Part shown: one piece after another, positions 26,161 through 38,247 of the stretch
Layout: each line of letters begins with the position of its first letter
How positions within the stretch are numbered: the stretch's first letter is position 1
NCBI GenBank assembly: GCA_028023455.1
Contig: JAQFVV010000042.1
Span: 4,853,739-4,917,738 of the forward strand
DNA length: 64,000 nt
Direction of reading: 5' to 3'
Origin: Epiperipatus broadwayi
Taxonomy: Eukaryota; Onychophora; Udeonychophora; Euonychophora; Peripatidae
Made by a program: the position numbers and the translations under genes
The notes under the pieces: generated by a model
What the model saw: the letters and a program-made list of their open reading frames with translations, nothing else
What the model was told of the DNA's origin: nothing
Database searches by the model: none

Positions 26161-26596
26161 GTGATATGTTGGACTATTTCTATCATTTATGAGTGATGCT
26201 GAATGAATAGAAAATTTTAAACTTTATTTTATGTATAGAAAATTTTAAACTTTATTTAAACTTTCCAAATACAAACAACTTGTTAGTAATAACACACAAA
26301 TAGACAACATAGATTAGTAATTACACAATATTTTGAGTAGTATTATATTCTCCACTTTTCTTAAGGTGTTGCTGGCCTATATGCACAGCAACAATATTTG
26401 CTGTGCATATAGGCCAACAACAACTGAAGAAGAGTGGAGAATATAATACTACTCGAAACATTGTGTAATTACTAACCTGTGTTGTCTGTGTGTTATTACT
26501 AACAAGTTGTTTGTATCTGGAAAGTTTAAATAAAGTTTAAAATTTTCTATACGTTCAACATCACTCATAGAGGCTGGAAATAGTCCAACATATCAC
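26161..26596. mobile_element. Foldback family K, copy 1, with PLE-like hairpin motif
   Basis: Arms run inward from GTGATATGTTGGACTATTTC (26161) and its complement ending at 26596. The centre is a perfect 17-bp stem, 26374-26390 with 26399-26415 (GGCCTATATGCACAGCA), and an 8-nt loop. Read outward on the right arm: CTGAAGA (26424-26430), hairpin GAGT...ACTC, CGAAACATTGTG, then TAAATAAAGTTTAAAATTTT. The left arm carries an extra tandem copy of about 30 bp (AGAAAATTTTAAACTTTATT) at 26209-26260. Related copies: 61230-61779 and half of one at 50760-50905. Confidence 0.9.
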
Positions 26597-27230
26597 ACTT
26601 AGAAATACTTGTTTGGAATGAAATAATAAACAAAATGAATTATAACAATGATTAAAATACAATATATTTAATTAAACACACTTATACTATAAAGTTAAAT
26701 CAAGATTAAACATAAATATCAAAAAAACAGTCAAAATAATGATGATAAAAAAATTAATATATTTGATATATTTAATTAATTAAAATAACTATATAATATT
26801 CATTATATTATCGATAAGATATTAATAAATTATATACGAAAATAAAACAATATATATAGTATTAGCAGGTTTTTTTTACATTTTCTGTTTTTTCACCCTT
26901 CAATTTAATTTGATTATCAGTCTATTTATGTCATAATATCATGTCACTTACAAAATATATGTTTATAAACTTTTATTTTTATAAACACACACAGTTATGA
27001 TAATTAATTATTCCTTCATCTATATATTTCATCTCTTTCTTAGATTCTAATGACAAAGAGAAATTTCTCATCATTAGTGAATAATGGATAGGTCTTAAGA
27101 TATTGTCATCTCCTCTTTTTTATTTTCATGTAGACAACCAGTGATCATCTGCGGTAGGAAGATTACATGATTGGTTTTAAGCCAATAAACATCATATGAT
27201 CACTACTTCCTATGCTTGCTTATAACTGTT
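26597..27230. other. AT-rich spacer
   Basis: Nothing recognised up to about 27170. From there to 27230, AACATCATATGATCACTACT and TATGCTTGCTTATAACTGTT belong to the outer part of the ACAGGC repeat that follows. Confidence 0.5.
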
Positions 27231-27504
27231 ATTAAAACAGGCAAAACTCACTATAAGTATTGCCACACTGCAAGCTAGAGTAATTAAATGGATGCCAGAA
27301 GGCTTGTGCATAAAATCCCCATCTAGTGCCTACTCATCCAATATCCCCAGACTAGTTTCTGGTTTGTGGACTTTGTCAGGGAGGAGCCTTGGATCTGAGA
27401 GCACTGCACCTAGATCTTAGAATCTAATGCAATCATCCAGAAGCCACCTTTTATGTAGCTTGCAGTGTGTCAAATTGCATAGTGAGTTTAGCCTGTTTTA
27501 ATAA
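27231..27504. mobile_element. ACAGGC inverted-repeat element, copy 2
   Basis: Arms ATTAAAACAGGCAAAACTCA (27231 onwards) and the complement ending near 27504 enclose about 165 bp of non-repetitive sequence. This interior includes TGGATGCCAGAAGGCTTGTG and ATCCCCATCTAGTGCCTACT. The interior is also present, inverted and shortened, in the 48524-48712 copy, which shows it is part of the element. Confidence 0.85.
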
Positions 27505-28277
27505 GATTACATGATTTGGAGAAGGACTAGCATGCTATATGTTTTTTTAAACAATGCATTATAATTTTCTCTATTGTCTTAATGATTCTGGTTATAATAT
27601 TTAATATTAGTGACTGTTAAAATACAAGGGACAGTAAAATATTAATAAGTATTTCCCAATACTGGTAGTTTATTATTTTGCCAATATAGTTCTTATGGAT
27701 GCAGTCTAATGGTTGTTTCTTGTATTATCTTCTCAATGTATACGTGATGCAATGAGTAATGTTCAGTATCAACAAAAAGAAGAGATAGTGATTTGTTATC
27801 TGCCTATATATATATATCCGTTTCATTGCAATACAGTGTAGCCTCTTCCAGTCACAATTTTAGTCACTTTAATTTTATTTAATTAAATCGATATTATTTT
27901 TTAATATACAACTGAATATAAATTAAGTATTCAATTAAAAGATAATTATCCCAAAATAAAATTTTATTTTAGCTTTTTATCATGTACTATCTAAAATATT
28001 TTTATTTTATTTTTTTAATACAAAAAAAAAAAAGATATGGTAATTTTTCATTCTTTATCTTTAAATAATATAAATTAAAGAATTAATAAAGGGATTATTT
28101 TTAACTATATCCCAAAATAAAGTTTTATATCCCCCCCCCCTTTTTTTTAACTTAATAATCAGTTAATGTAAAATAGCTATATTTTTATTATACATTGTTA
28201 TTAAAATATATACATGTAAATACATTGTAATGATATGTATGTGTTTGCCTACAATTATATTTATATAAATACAATGG
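27505..28277. other. AT-rich spacer, nothing recognised
   Basis: No feature supported. A cytosine run of 10 is at 28131-28140, flanked by T runs. Confidence 0.5.
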
Positions 28278-29286
28278 GTACTTTCGTATTATTCCTGCTA
28301 TGACATATTACTCTGATGATGTATTATTCTAAGTTTGTGATATGTTTAAAATAATGCCTTCAAGAAATGTCTGGACAAAGTTAATTGATAAAATTTGTTT
28401 GCAGATTCCATGGAGATATTATTTTAAACATATTGCAATCTTAAAATAATACATTACCAGAATAAGTCATCAAACCAGATGTAATATCAAACTTCAGATG
28501 TAAAAAAAACGTGGAGATATATATTCATTATGGAAAAAGAAAAAAATATATATTATAATACTAAATAAAAACAAGTAGTTGTGAGTTTTTTTTACAACAC
28601 TTTGTGCCATTATAAACACCCAGCACATGAAATACCCAAAACTAAACAAAAAAAACATTTTATTCCCAATGATGTAGAGATATATTTATTATGGAAAAAG
28701 AAGAAATATGAAAAAGAACCCTGAAACATTTTTTAAATGGTGAACTTTTAATCTTAAAAAAAAAAAGGACAAACTGTAAGATAAAGTTTTAGCTTTATCT
28801 AAAAATGGAGAACTGTAATGGAGATATATATTCATTATGGAAAAAGGTAATTGTGAGTAATTTTATGGCATTTCATGCCATCAAAGACATCCTTTCTCAC
28901 CAATCATAATACAACATTTTGTGCCATCATAAACACCCAGAACATGTAATACCAAACTTCAAATCTAAAAATAATAAAAACACAAATATACCAAGTTTTA
29001 GCTGTAAATTTCTTTTAAGCATAAAACTGTATTACTTACAAATATTGTGAGAGATGTATTATATTGTGGTAGAAAAGAAATTCACTGTGTGGTGGATTGA
29101 GCACAGGTCAGCATGTTTACAACTTGGTGATGTGTATATATGTGAAAAATTGGTAATATGTATATATTTGACATAGATTAGTCATGCTAGGATTCTTGGA
29201 TGACATAGCATCATAAATGGAAATGTTGAATATTGACATAAAAGTCAAGGAGTAATATGTCATAACAGGAGTAATACCAAAGTATC
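28278..29286. repeat. 1-kb segment with 36-bp inverted ends and internal repeats
   Basis: 28278-28313 and 29250-29286 are inverted and match at about 32 of 36 positions (GAGTAATATGTCATARCAGG core). Inside, TGGAGATATATATTCATTAT plus GGAAAAAG recurs near 28512, 28673 and 28818. ACAACAYTTTGTGCCATNAT plus AAACACCCAG recurs near 28593 and 28910. A second short inverted pair (GATATGTTTAAAATAAT) lies at about 28339 and 28417. The bounded structure suggests a noncoding DNA element with internal duplications. No target-site duplication was identified. Confidence 0.6.
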
Positions 29287-30803
29287 TTATGATTATAATA
29301 GCAGTATTTCATGAGAAATATTAATTGTTATTTACAATTATTAATGCAGTAATATTGGATACAATTAAAACTTATAGGGTTTATAAAATGTACAATATTT
29401 TAATTCATTAAATTAAGATTTATATGGTAAACACAAATACACTTGTTAATGTAATAATTGTCACTAAAGATCATCCATAAGGAGTATGATATTATTTTAT
29501 ATTTCCTAAATAGGTTTAATTAGTCATTGTACTGTTGAATGATATCTTACTGAACTCAGTTTGAATTATCCACAATATTTAATTTTGTTTATATATGTTA
29601 GAGCTCTAAGAATAGATGGATTCATTCTATTCTTGATCATTTGTTTAACATTTAGAATGCTTTTAATTAAAAGTCTTAGGGAGGGTGAATTATTTTTTTT
29701 TGTTTACATGTACATTGAGCTAAGTTTAATATATGTGTCTCATTAAGAAATAATTAAACTAGCATGCTAGCCTGCCCACTCCATTATCTAGGATTCTTAT
29801 CTAGAAATGAAGCTGTAAATTTTTTAGATAGCTAGTTCATAGCCAAATCATGGATCTACTCTTAATGAAAGCATTATTAGATTGCATGAATTCATACTTT
29901 TATTTATTAATGAATAATGAAAAGGTCTCATTAAATTTTATGATGTAACTATAAATATTAATATACCAAAATAAACTATTAAAACATAGCAAGTACTGGA
30001 CACACTCTCTTGTCAATAATGATCCAATGTTATCAGTTGGCCATAAAGATCCATTGCCTAATATATAAATTATCAAAGAGTCTATAATCATGGTTGCTAA
30101 TAGGATAATTAATAAAGTTTAGAAAGTCTATTAAAAGTGATAGACATCAAGGATAAATCATAGCTGATATGGGTTATGATCCAAATAATAATTGGCCATT
30201 CTTAATTTTTTAATATAGTTATAATAGATATGGCATAAAAGTCAATCTTGTCTTCTTTTTTAATTGATAATACAATTTAACATTTTTCCATTAGCTTTTA
30301 ACAAAGTTCTGGAATCCATTTGTTAAGTTCCAGATATTTTTTTAGCTGACAAATGGGAGCAATCATACTATCGAAATGATCCTTAGAAGTATGATATTTT
30401 TTTGTTTTAAAGTAAATCTAATTTTAAGTATTTTTACCAAGTCTGGTCTCAAAATCCTATTCTGAGAACACTTTTTACTACAAATAAATCTTGGATTTAA
30501 TTGACTTTTTCACTTGCAAGAGTTTTATATTTTAGCATTTTCTGCAGCCATGCACTAATGCATTTTGTAGTTTTAAGTTTTTTATTATTTTGTTGAAGTT
30601 TATGGAGATTGATAAAATTAGATTAATAATGTTCAGGATTATTAGTTAAGGAATTCATTCTGTAATCTTTTTTGAGTTATTCTAAAATAGAATAAGTTGT
30701 GTATTTGAAGCATTTTTATGATATACATTTTGAATTGAATAATATGTCTACCAATATAATTTAAAATAATAGATGCTTTGTAATTAACAATTTTAATATC
30801 TAC
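29287..30803. other. AT-rich spacer, nothing recognised
   Basis: Chance ORFs of 61-63 codons only. Confidence 0.5.
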
Positions 30804-31112
30804 GGTATATGAGCACAGACTTTCACATGACCTACCACTCTCAACACTATCTCATAACACTGATACACTTGAACACATATGTTGAAAAGATAAATAATCA
30901 CCAATATACATATTTCATGGTAAACCAGCAATCATGAGCACTTATAGCATATATGTGTAGAGATGGTAATCTGGAACAACTGATGATTGCTGGTTTAGCA
31001 TGAAATAGGTATATTGGTGATTATTTATCTTTTCAACATGTGTTCGAGTGTATCAGTGTTATGAGATAGTGTTGAGAATGGCGAGTCATGTGAAAGTCTG
31101 TGCTCATATACC
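30804..31112. mobile_element. Foldback version of repeat R4
   Basis: Arms 30804-30935 and 30983-31112 are inverted. They share GGTATATGAGCACAGACTTT at the outer end and TAAACCAGCAATCAT at the inner end. The loop (GAGCACTTATAGCATATATG...GGTAATCTGGAACAACTG) is also R4 sequence. One arm is therefore the normal R4 3' portion and the other is a reversed copy. Confidence 0.88.
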
Positions 31113-31635
31113 CTATATATTACATATTTAGACACAGGTATATATAAGCCTGTGTGTTTCAGCTATTACATAAGTTGAGATGTCTGCCCATCCCTTCTAT
31201 GTGTATTAAATGGATTATGTCCTGTTCATGAGGGGTCAGATTGATCTTAGGTCAACATTGGTGTGACAAGAATCTCGACCTCAGGGTGGCCTTTGAGCAT
31301 TTCATCATCAGATTTTCAATTGGATGGACGGTTTAAGAGTTAGAGTAGATTGAAACCTCTCCATTAAAGTATGAGGTTTGGCTATCTTAATTATATATCT
31401 GAGCACTTATAGCATATATGTGTAGAGATGGTAATCTGGACCAACTGATGATTGCTGGTTTAGCATGAAATACTTATATTGGTGATTATTTATCTTTTCA
31501 ACATATGTGTTCGAGTGTATCAGTGTTATGAAATAGTGTTGAGAGTGGCAGGTCATGTGAAAGTCTGTGCTCATATACCTTATATATTACATATATAGAC
31601 ACAGGTATATATAAGCCTGTGTGGTTCAGCAATTA
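31113..31635 (+). repeat. R4 repeat, direct second copy with flanking duplication
   Basis: GAGCACTTATAGCATATATG at 31402 repeats the foldback loop and right arm up to about 31592. GACACAGGTATATATAAGCC plus TGTGTG.TTCAGC occurs after both units (31131 and 31600). Between them, 31180-31395 has CTGCCCATCCCTTCTATG, GGATTATGTCCTGTTCATG, GGCCTTTGAGCATTTCATCA and TCTCCATTAAAGTATGAGG, which matches the 4125-4534 copy. This looks like a tandem duplication of about 470 bp containing a full R4 unit. Confidence 0.8.
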
Positions 31636-32422
31636 ATAATTTTGTAAATTAGTGATGTTTAGTTTGCTGCTAATGAATAAAAAAAAATTTTTTTATACTA
31701 TATATATTTTTAAAAGATACATTATGTATTATTTATGAAGATATTATATTTTAATAAAAAATTTATTCCATAAAACTTCATCATTGATAGATATTTCTCA
31801 CCATTAATTTAAACACAGCAGTAAAATATAAAACTGTCTAATGTGCAATTTTATTAATAATTAACTTCAACATTAAAAATGATTTTGTCTTTTATAAATT
31901 TATTATTGAAATACTTATTGGAAATAGATGAGTAAACTATGTAAGAGCCTTGTTAATAACAGTACTAATTACTTACCATTGTTTTTCATAAAATTCTATA
32001 TGCAACTAAGTTTACTTTTATATTTAGATTTAAAAAGTTTGAGGGTGGAAGATTGCAGTTACACAATACCTATTAATGAACAATCTTTGTGTTTTTATTT
32101 ATCTAAGCTAGATAAAAATTTAAATTATATTGAACATGTAATTTATTTATTTAGAACGAAAAAAATAAAATCACTGTAAAATCAATATTGTAGTATTTTA
32201 TAATTCAATTACTTTTATTTTTAGAACTGCAAACTTCTATTAATTCACAAAAATAAATTTAAAGCTTAAAATATTTCATTTATTAAAAATAAATATTTTT
32301 CGATTGTAATGTTAACTTTAGTCAACAAAGTTTTGATAAAGCCATCTCACCAATTCATAATTTGTTTAAACTCAAACATAAAGAAAACAATTCATAATTT
32401 AAAAAAGTTGTCAAAAACAAAA
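31636..32422. other. AT-rich spacer, nothing recognised
   Basis: An 83-codon frame at 31928-32179 has no recognisable motif and matches background composition. Confidence 0.5.
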
Positions 32423-33282
32423 TACACCTGGGTCTCTTTTTACACAGACTTACTTAACACGATTTTGAAGTTACGTGATTCATATTTCATTGGAAATCAA
32501 TTTCCGATAATGCGCTATTACTTTAAATAATAAATTTTGCGCACTTACGTTATATTGAAAGTAATAGCACATTATTGGAATTCGACTTTCATCTTAGTAA
32601 TTTCAATATTTGCAGTGCTTTATAATAGTAAGATTTTATGCAATAATGAAATTAAAATCATGATTTCCACATTTTATGTATACACACATTAAATTTTACA
32701 AGATTATAATGTAAATTTGTTCAAACATCGTGTGTGTTAATTTTGCATTTTAAATCACATTCTGTTTTTGCTTTTTAAAAAAGAACGTAATCAATTATTT
32801 TCTTATTAATGACACTAACCATTAAAGTGCTCTTAAATTCCAATGAGAGCAAAATGATTATGTCTGGATATCGCGAGCTTTGTAAACAATAAAATCATCA
32901 TCTCAAAGATTAATTACGTTGTCACCAGAAAATCATAATAATTAAAACGTGTATAAAAAAAATGGAAATTACTGTACTGTAAATTATGCATAAAAATATA
33001 TTATTGTGAATAAAATTAAATATTATAGTTAAAAAAAGTTTGTCTTGTATCAATTTTTTTCAAATTTGAAATTTTTTATTAGTCATATTTTATTTCCTTA
33101 TTTTTTTTTTTGCGCGAATTTTAAAGTAATTTTACGTTGGTGCTTTGCTTTTACTCGAATTTTGAAAAATCACAGACCGCATCCCCCCTTTTTCAATGTA
33201 AGTTACGTCTATTTTTGCGCAATTTCATTTGCGCGTATTTTTTGAGGAACCTATCTATCGCGTAAAACGAGACCCAGGTGTA
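32423..33282 (-). mobile_element. TA-flanked MITE (CACCTGGGTC ends), copy 2
   Basis: The element is 32425-33280 with TA on each side, oriented opposite to copies 1 and 3. It is 856 bp, with ends CACCTGGGTCTC/GAGACCCAGGTG. It retains many CpG-containing words (GCGCAAATG, CGCGTAAAACGAG), so it is younger than copy 1. Near its left end an internal inverted pair is visible: TTTCCGATAATGCGCTATTA and TAATAGCACATTATTGGAAT (about 32503-32582). There is no transposase. ORFs of 66-73 codons inside it are chance frames. Confidence 0.92.
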
Positions 33283-33283
33283 T

Positions 33284-33586
33284 AGTACTTTAATATTAGT
33301 TCTGCAACATGGAGTATGTATTATACCTGCTGCACCTTTTCACATTCGTATTAATCTACTGATAACTTTGTAATCTTGTGATCTGACCAAAATAACATGT
33401 ACACAGATCTGGTACACAATATTTTTTTTTTGCAAAATTTGCAAAAAAGTAACATGTTTATGGATCTTGTACATGATATTTTTGCAAGATTTACAAAATT
33501 ATCAACAGGTTGATACAAAGGCAAAAAGGCACAGCAGGTCAAATACATGCTCCGTGTTGCAGGAATAATACTCAACTAAAAGTATT
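33284..33586. mobile_element. Foldback element abutting the MITE
   Basis: Left arm from 33284 (AGTACTTTAATATTAGTTCT, GCAACATGGAGTATGTATT, ACCTGCTGCACCTTTT) and right arm ending at 33586 (AAAAGGCACAGCAGGTCAAA, TACATGCTCCGTGTTGCAGG, TACTCAACTAAAAGTATT) are inverted with moderate divergence. The arms nearly meet in the middle around a T/A-rich section with TTTGCAAAATTTGCAAAA. It starts only a few bases after the MITE's right TA. Confidence 0.82.
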
Positions 33587-34205
33587 AAAAAAATAAGAAA
33601 GATATGTATGATTTTGAGCAAGAAATGAAGATTAAAAAAGACCATTTGAAAAAAAAAATTGATTTGCCATACACAAATTTATATGACTTTCACACTAAAA
33701 GTATAATATATGACTTTCACACTAAAAACTTTAAAATTTATAACAATATATAAATCAATATTAAAAACAACATTTTACATGAAAAACAAATTGATTTGCT
33801 ATCATACATTTTTTCAGCCCCCAAAATATGTAAAATATCACCATTGCATGACTTCCAAATGTTACTTTAAATAAAAAAAACCACTAAATAATTGTTTTTT
33901 AAATATTATTTACAAATATACATAAAATATACACATATGAATACTTCATGTCTAATATATAAGAGGATTTATCATATTGTAACAAGGTATTTGACATTTA
34001 CTTTTACCACACAAAATGGAGATCTCTACTGAAAATATTTTCTCTATGAAAATGTAGTTTTACTGAACACATGATTGCACAGTATGCCAGGATTTCCACA
34101 AAAATGCTAATAAACATATTTTTTTTAATAAAAAAGATGATAACATTAAAACAAAAAAAAAAAAAATTCCCCCCAAAATAAAGAATTATAAATTATAAGA
34201 CTTTT
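33587..34205. other. AT-rich spacer
   Basis: Nothing recognised, apart from an A run and a C run at about 34150-34175. Confidence 0.5.
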
Positions 34206-34870
34206 ATTAACTTTTCAACCTGGCAGAAAAATTTCTTTTATGTCATGGAGTATGGAAATGAATGCATCATCATTTTTGTGTAGTCTACACCACATAAATT
34301 CCACCAGGTATGAGTTGAGGTGTTGCCTTAATGTCCCTCGCCGCTGCTTATTTTGCCCTTTCATGGAACCTACAGTCTTTCAATGTTTTGTAGGTGAACC
34401 CCAGTTTCTGCATTCATGAAGTTATATGTTTGGACATTATGCTTGATGGCTCCTGTCAGAGTTGTCACTGTCCTGTCTTGGATTTTGATGATACATAAAC
34501 CACCAAACATCCACTGCTTGGGGAGAATTCATCCAGCTTGATTCTTTCTTCTGGAAAAAAAGGCTCTCATCATTTTTTACTCTTCACAAATAATAACACA
34601 ATTGAAATAAATACGCAATAACTGAAAATGTAGAAATATTAAAAAAAAAGAGACCACATTGATAAAGAAAAACATGTTTTCACATGAGATCAGATAACAT
34701 TGCAATGTTTATTTCATTTTGACGTGATCGCAAGATTACACATTTATTGCAGATGTGAAAAGGCATTCTATCTGCCCTACATTGCAGGACTAATACTAAA
34801 GTACCCTTTGAAATTGAGATGCTGTAATAAATTGGGTTCAGACACCAGTCATCCATGGCAAACAACCAAG
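34206..34870 (-). pseudogene. Merlin/IS1595-type (ISXO2-like) DDE transposase remnant
   Basis: The minus strand contains transposase pieces in order. The most N-terminal (near 34740-34865) has CRADRMPFHICNKC, a plausible zinc-ribbon remnant. Then comes ERIKLDE (near 34540), whose D corresponds to the first catalytic Asp. Next is QWMFGGLCIIKIQDRTVTTL (near 34490-34430), then NFMNAETGVHLQNIERL (near 34415-34365). After a frameshift comes KGQNKQRRGTLRQHLNSYLV, then EFMWCRLH (to about 34275), ending LPG-stop near 34215. This order, and especially the ETG-H-QNIE then R-R-L-HL-EF-WR blocks, is that of the IS1595-like domain used by animal Merlin transposons. Sequence is missing between IKLDE and QWMFGG, and again between the DRT block and NFMN, where the second catalytic Asp should lie. 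An in-frame stop follows QNIERL. The gene is therefore dead. Terminal inverted repeats were not identified. Confidence 0.85.
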
Positions 34871-37531
34871 TGAGGTTGTTTGGTCATATAAGTCATATTA
34901 ATAATAATTAATGTGGTCTTTACATCAATTTCTTGAAACATATATGTATATATATTCTTATATATGTTTATTAACTTACAATAATTTGTCTTTACACAAA
35001 AGTTTGTAAGAAAAAATTTTTTTTTTACCTATTTTTCAGATTACAAGTTCTCAGACTTTTTCCTATTCTATTTATATGAAGACATTATTTTTAGAGATCA
35101 CTTCTTTTTAGACTTAAAAAATATTTTGATGAATTGTTTTTTTTATTAAATAATCTTTTTTTCAAAGTTCCAATTAGTCAATGCTAAAAAATAATGTAGC
35201 ACATAAAAACTGATATTTCTGAACCCCCATCCCCATAGTAGAGAATACTTCAAATGCTGATGTCATATACTGCATTATTAAGTGCTATAAATTATTTTGC
35301 AGTTATCTTTTATATAAAAAGTATAATATTTTACAGTAATTGCAAAAAGTACCACCATTGATTGCTTAATAATCATAGATCAGTTGGCATTTTGTAATTT
35401 AATTATAAAAAAAAAACTATGATAAAATTATTTGACATATATTTTCTAAAGCTTTAAAACAAGTTTCTTCATACTATTTCATAATCATCTATTGTAAGCT
35501 TTTGTAATTAATAGATATAAGATGGTTATATCTAGTTTATAGCTTTTGTTAGTGAGAGACTTAGATTTGGTATACCTTCTGGACTAAATGCATTTCTTAT
35601 CAAACAGCCATTTTTTACTTTATTATTATTAAGCTAATAGCCTGAAATTCAAAAACATCTTAATGTTTTAAATACAAGCCAACTTGCTCACTTAGTTATA
35701 TAGATATGACACTAAATCATCACATATGTTTTAGTAATCTTAATTTCATAATAACTGTAGATACTTTTCAATCTTTTGACAACGATGAATAAACCAACAA
35801 ACATTTTACAACTGTTTATACTGAATATAACATATGCAGTCAGAAGCAATTATTTTCACTCTGTTCCACATTATAATTTCTTCTAATGGTTTATGTAAAT
35901 GGAGATAATCATGTGATGTTTTCTAGTTCACATGCTAAAACTGTCACTCATATAGTAAGATAATGTCAATTTTTGTCTCTTGAAGTATTTCTTCAAAATT
36001 AGTCTCTGACAGCCAATTAAAAGATTAATAGATAATAGTCTAAGTCAGCTTTACTTTGACATCATTATGACTTGAACCTGATTTCCCCCTTCCTTTCTAA
36101 TTCTTAACCCATTTAATTTCAAAAGTTTGGAATTATTTCTTCCAAATTCCATAAATTTATATATATATTTTTACATATATTGCTGTATACACTTTGTATT
36201 TATATGTGTTCACATACATATTACACACTGTCACATTTTAGACATGATTATATTTCTAAAAATCAAAGTAATAGCATTCTATTGATTACTATAGGACAAA
36301 GATATCTCCAGAAGTTCTACTTAAGAGTTGAAGAATGCTGAAATATTCTATGTAAAGGAAATATAAAGAACGTTAACTGTGATATTCACTAAGAAAATTA
36401 AAATTACTGCCAGTGACATTCTATCTTCCATCTAAGATAAACATTCAATAATCAATATAGGATTGGGTATGGATCAACTTCCTGAAAAAAAATACTGAGT
36501 TTACATGGTAAATATCTAGATAACCTATATTAACCAATGTATTTTTTAAAATAGTTAAAATATTTATACATTAGTACACACGAAACTAATGCTCACACAC
36601 ATATATTATTAGAACCTGATTTGTAAGTGTCAAATTTATTGTAGTTGCACATTTAACGCTATCAGTTTAGATAAATACATTAATGATTGTTATTAATAAT
36701 TTATTAGACTCGAACTTGTATCATTCTTATCCCGATATATAAAACTTTAAACTTAAAGGTAACTATATTTATGGTGTCATTAAATAACTCTTTATTTTTC
36801 CCCATAGATATTCTTGAAATTTTAATTCCATCATATCCATTCGAAATATAGGATTAAAAGTTTTCAGTATATCTAACTCATACACACATACATATATATT
36901 GTCAATATTCTTTTCCATTCATAAGACTCTTCTCTATTAGGAGATACTGCTTCTAGTTATGCAACTCATCTATTTTTGTTTCAGAATATTTTTTCTTTAA
37001 AAAGGGTGTAATACCGGATTCAATTAACCTCAGTAATCTAATTTCAAGTCCTTGTTTGTGCTAAGTAGTTTTCCCCCTTGTTCATGTGATTTGTGTATAG
37101 ATAGATATATTAAAGTAAATCATCTTACTGCGATTTAGTATCGGTAAAGTAATTAAGTGAACTAAGTGACCAAGAAAAAAATTTGAGTAAATTAATAATA
37201 TCTGGGGTTAAATACTAATTTTTCAAGATATTTTAAAAGTATTTCATGTGATTATAATTTAATCCAGTGTATGAGATCTTATTTATTATTGTTTGCCACT
37301 TTATTCATATCATCCATAAAAAAGCAGGAACGTTCTCAGCAAACTACTACAACTGGAAAAAAAGGCTAATGGATTCTAAAGTTTGAAAATTCTCTGCCTG
37401 ATTACTAACAGCAAGACGATAATTTGAGTTTCATACTGAAAGTTTTATTTAAAAATCCACTGCTAAATCTCAGATATAAAATGTAAACACATACTCAAAT
37501 TATTCCCAATCTTCTTAATACTATTATAAAA
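34871..37531. other. AT-rich spacer, nothing recognised
   Basis: About 2.7 kb with no credible ORF, RNA gene or repeat relationship. Confidence 0.5.
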
Positions 37532-37652
37532 GCGGAAGTCAAACTTCGATAACGCGCTATTTCTTAAATACAGTACCTGTATTATAAATGCCAGTGCGCA
37601 CGGAGATTCATAATATTTAAGAAATAGCGCATTATCGGAGTTTTACTTCCGC
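37532..37652. repeat. Foldback sharing a module with the CACCTGGGTC MITE
   Basis: 37532-37570 (GCGGAAGTCAAACTTCGATA, ACGCGCTATTTC...) and 37614-37652 are inverted 39-bp arms around a 43-bp loop. Sequence beyond the right arm (AATAATTTCAACTTTTTCAG, TGCGTTATAATAATCGATTT, 37655-37695) matches the MITE interior near 32597-32637 (AGTAATTTCAATATTTGCAG, TGCTTTATAATAGTAAGATT). The arms also match the MITE's internal GATAATGCGCTATT pair. It is either an independent element or a fragment of the MITE family. Confidence 0.8.
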
Positions 37653-37695
37653 ATTAATAATTTCAACTTTTTCAGTGCGTTATAATAATCGATTT

Positions 37696-38247
37696 TCTTC
37701 TTAATACTTAAAATTTGACTACTATCTAAAAGTGTAGAGAAATTTAATCTCTTAAACGTATTAAAATAAAGTATCATAAAAACAATCTAAATTCCCAAAT
37801 GAATGATACATATTCAAGTTATAAGCTCTCAAATTGAATTTTGTTAACAAACTTTATTATTATTTCATATGTAAACACTCATTATAGATTTATCTAATTA
37901 TTAATTTAATGACTGATTTTTATTAAATTGTTTCAAATCTTATTTTATATCTTAAAATGTTAAACTTTTTTTTTTTTGCTAATTAGATTTAAAAATAAAT
38001 AGAAGAGCATAACTAAAACTGGTAAATTTGGTATAATTTATAACAATAGTTAAAAAGACTATTATTGAATGAAAAAGCTGTTAATCGATTGCTGTTGTTC
38101 AATATATACCTATATACTGCTGTCATTTATATAAAAAAAATAACGAGACTATTTGTCCACGTTCTCTATTTCAAACCAAAATAATTATAAACGTAGTGTA
38201 ACATAATGATTTTCTTTTATGTTACAGATAATATTAAATTAAATAGA
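37696..38247. other. AT-rich spacer, nothing recognised
   Basis: No feature supported. Confidence 0.5.
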
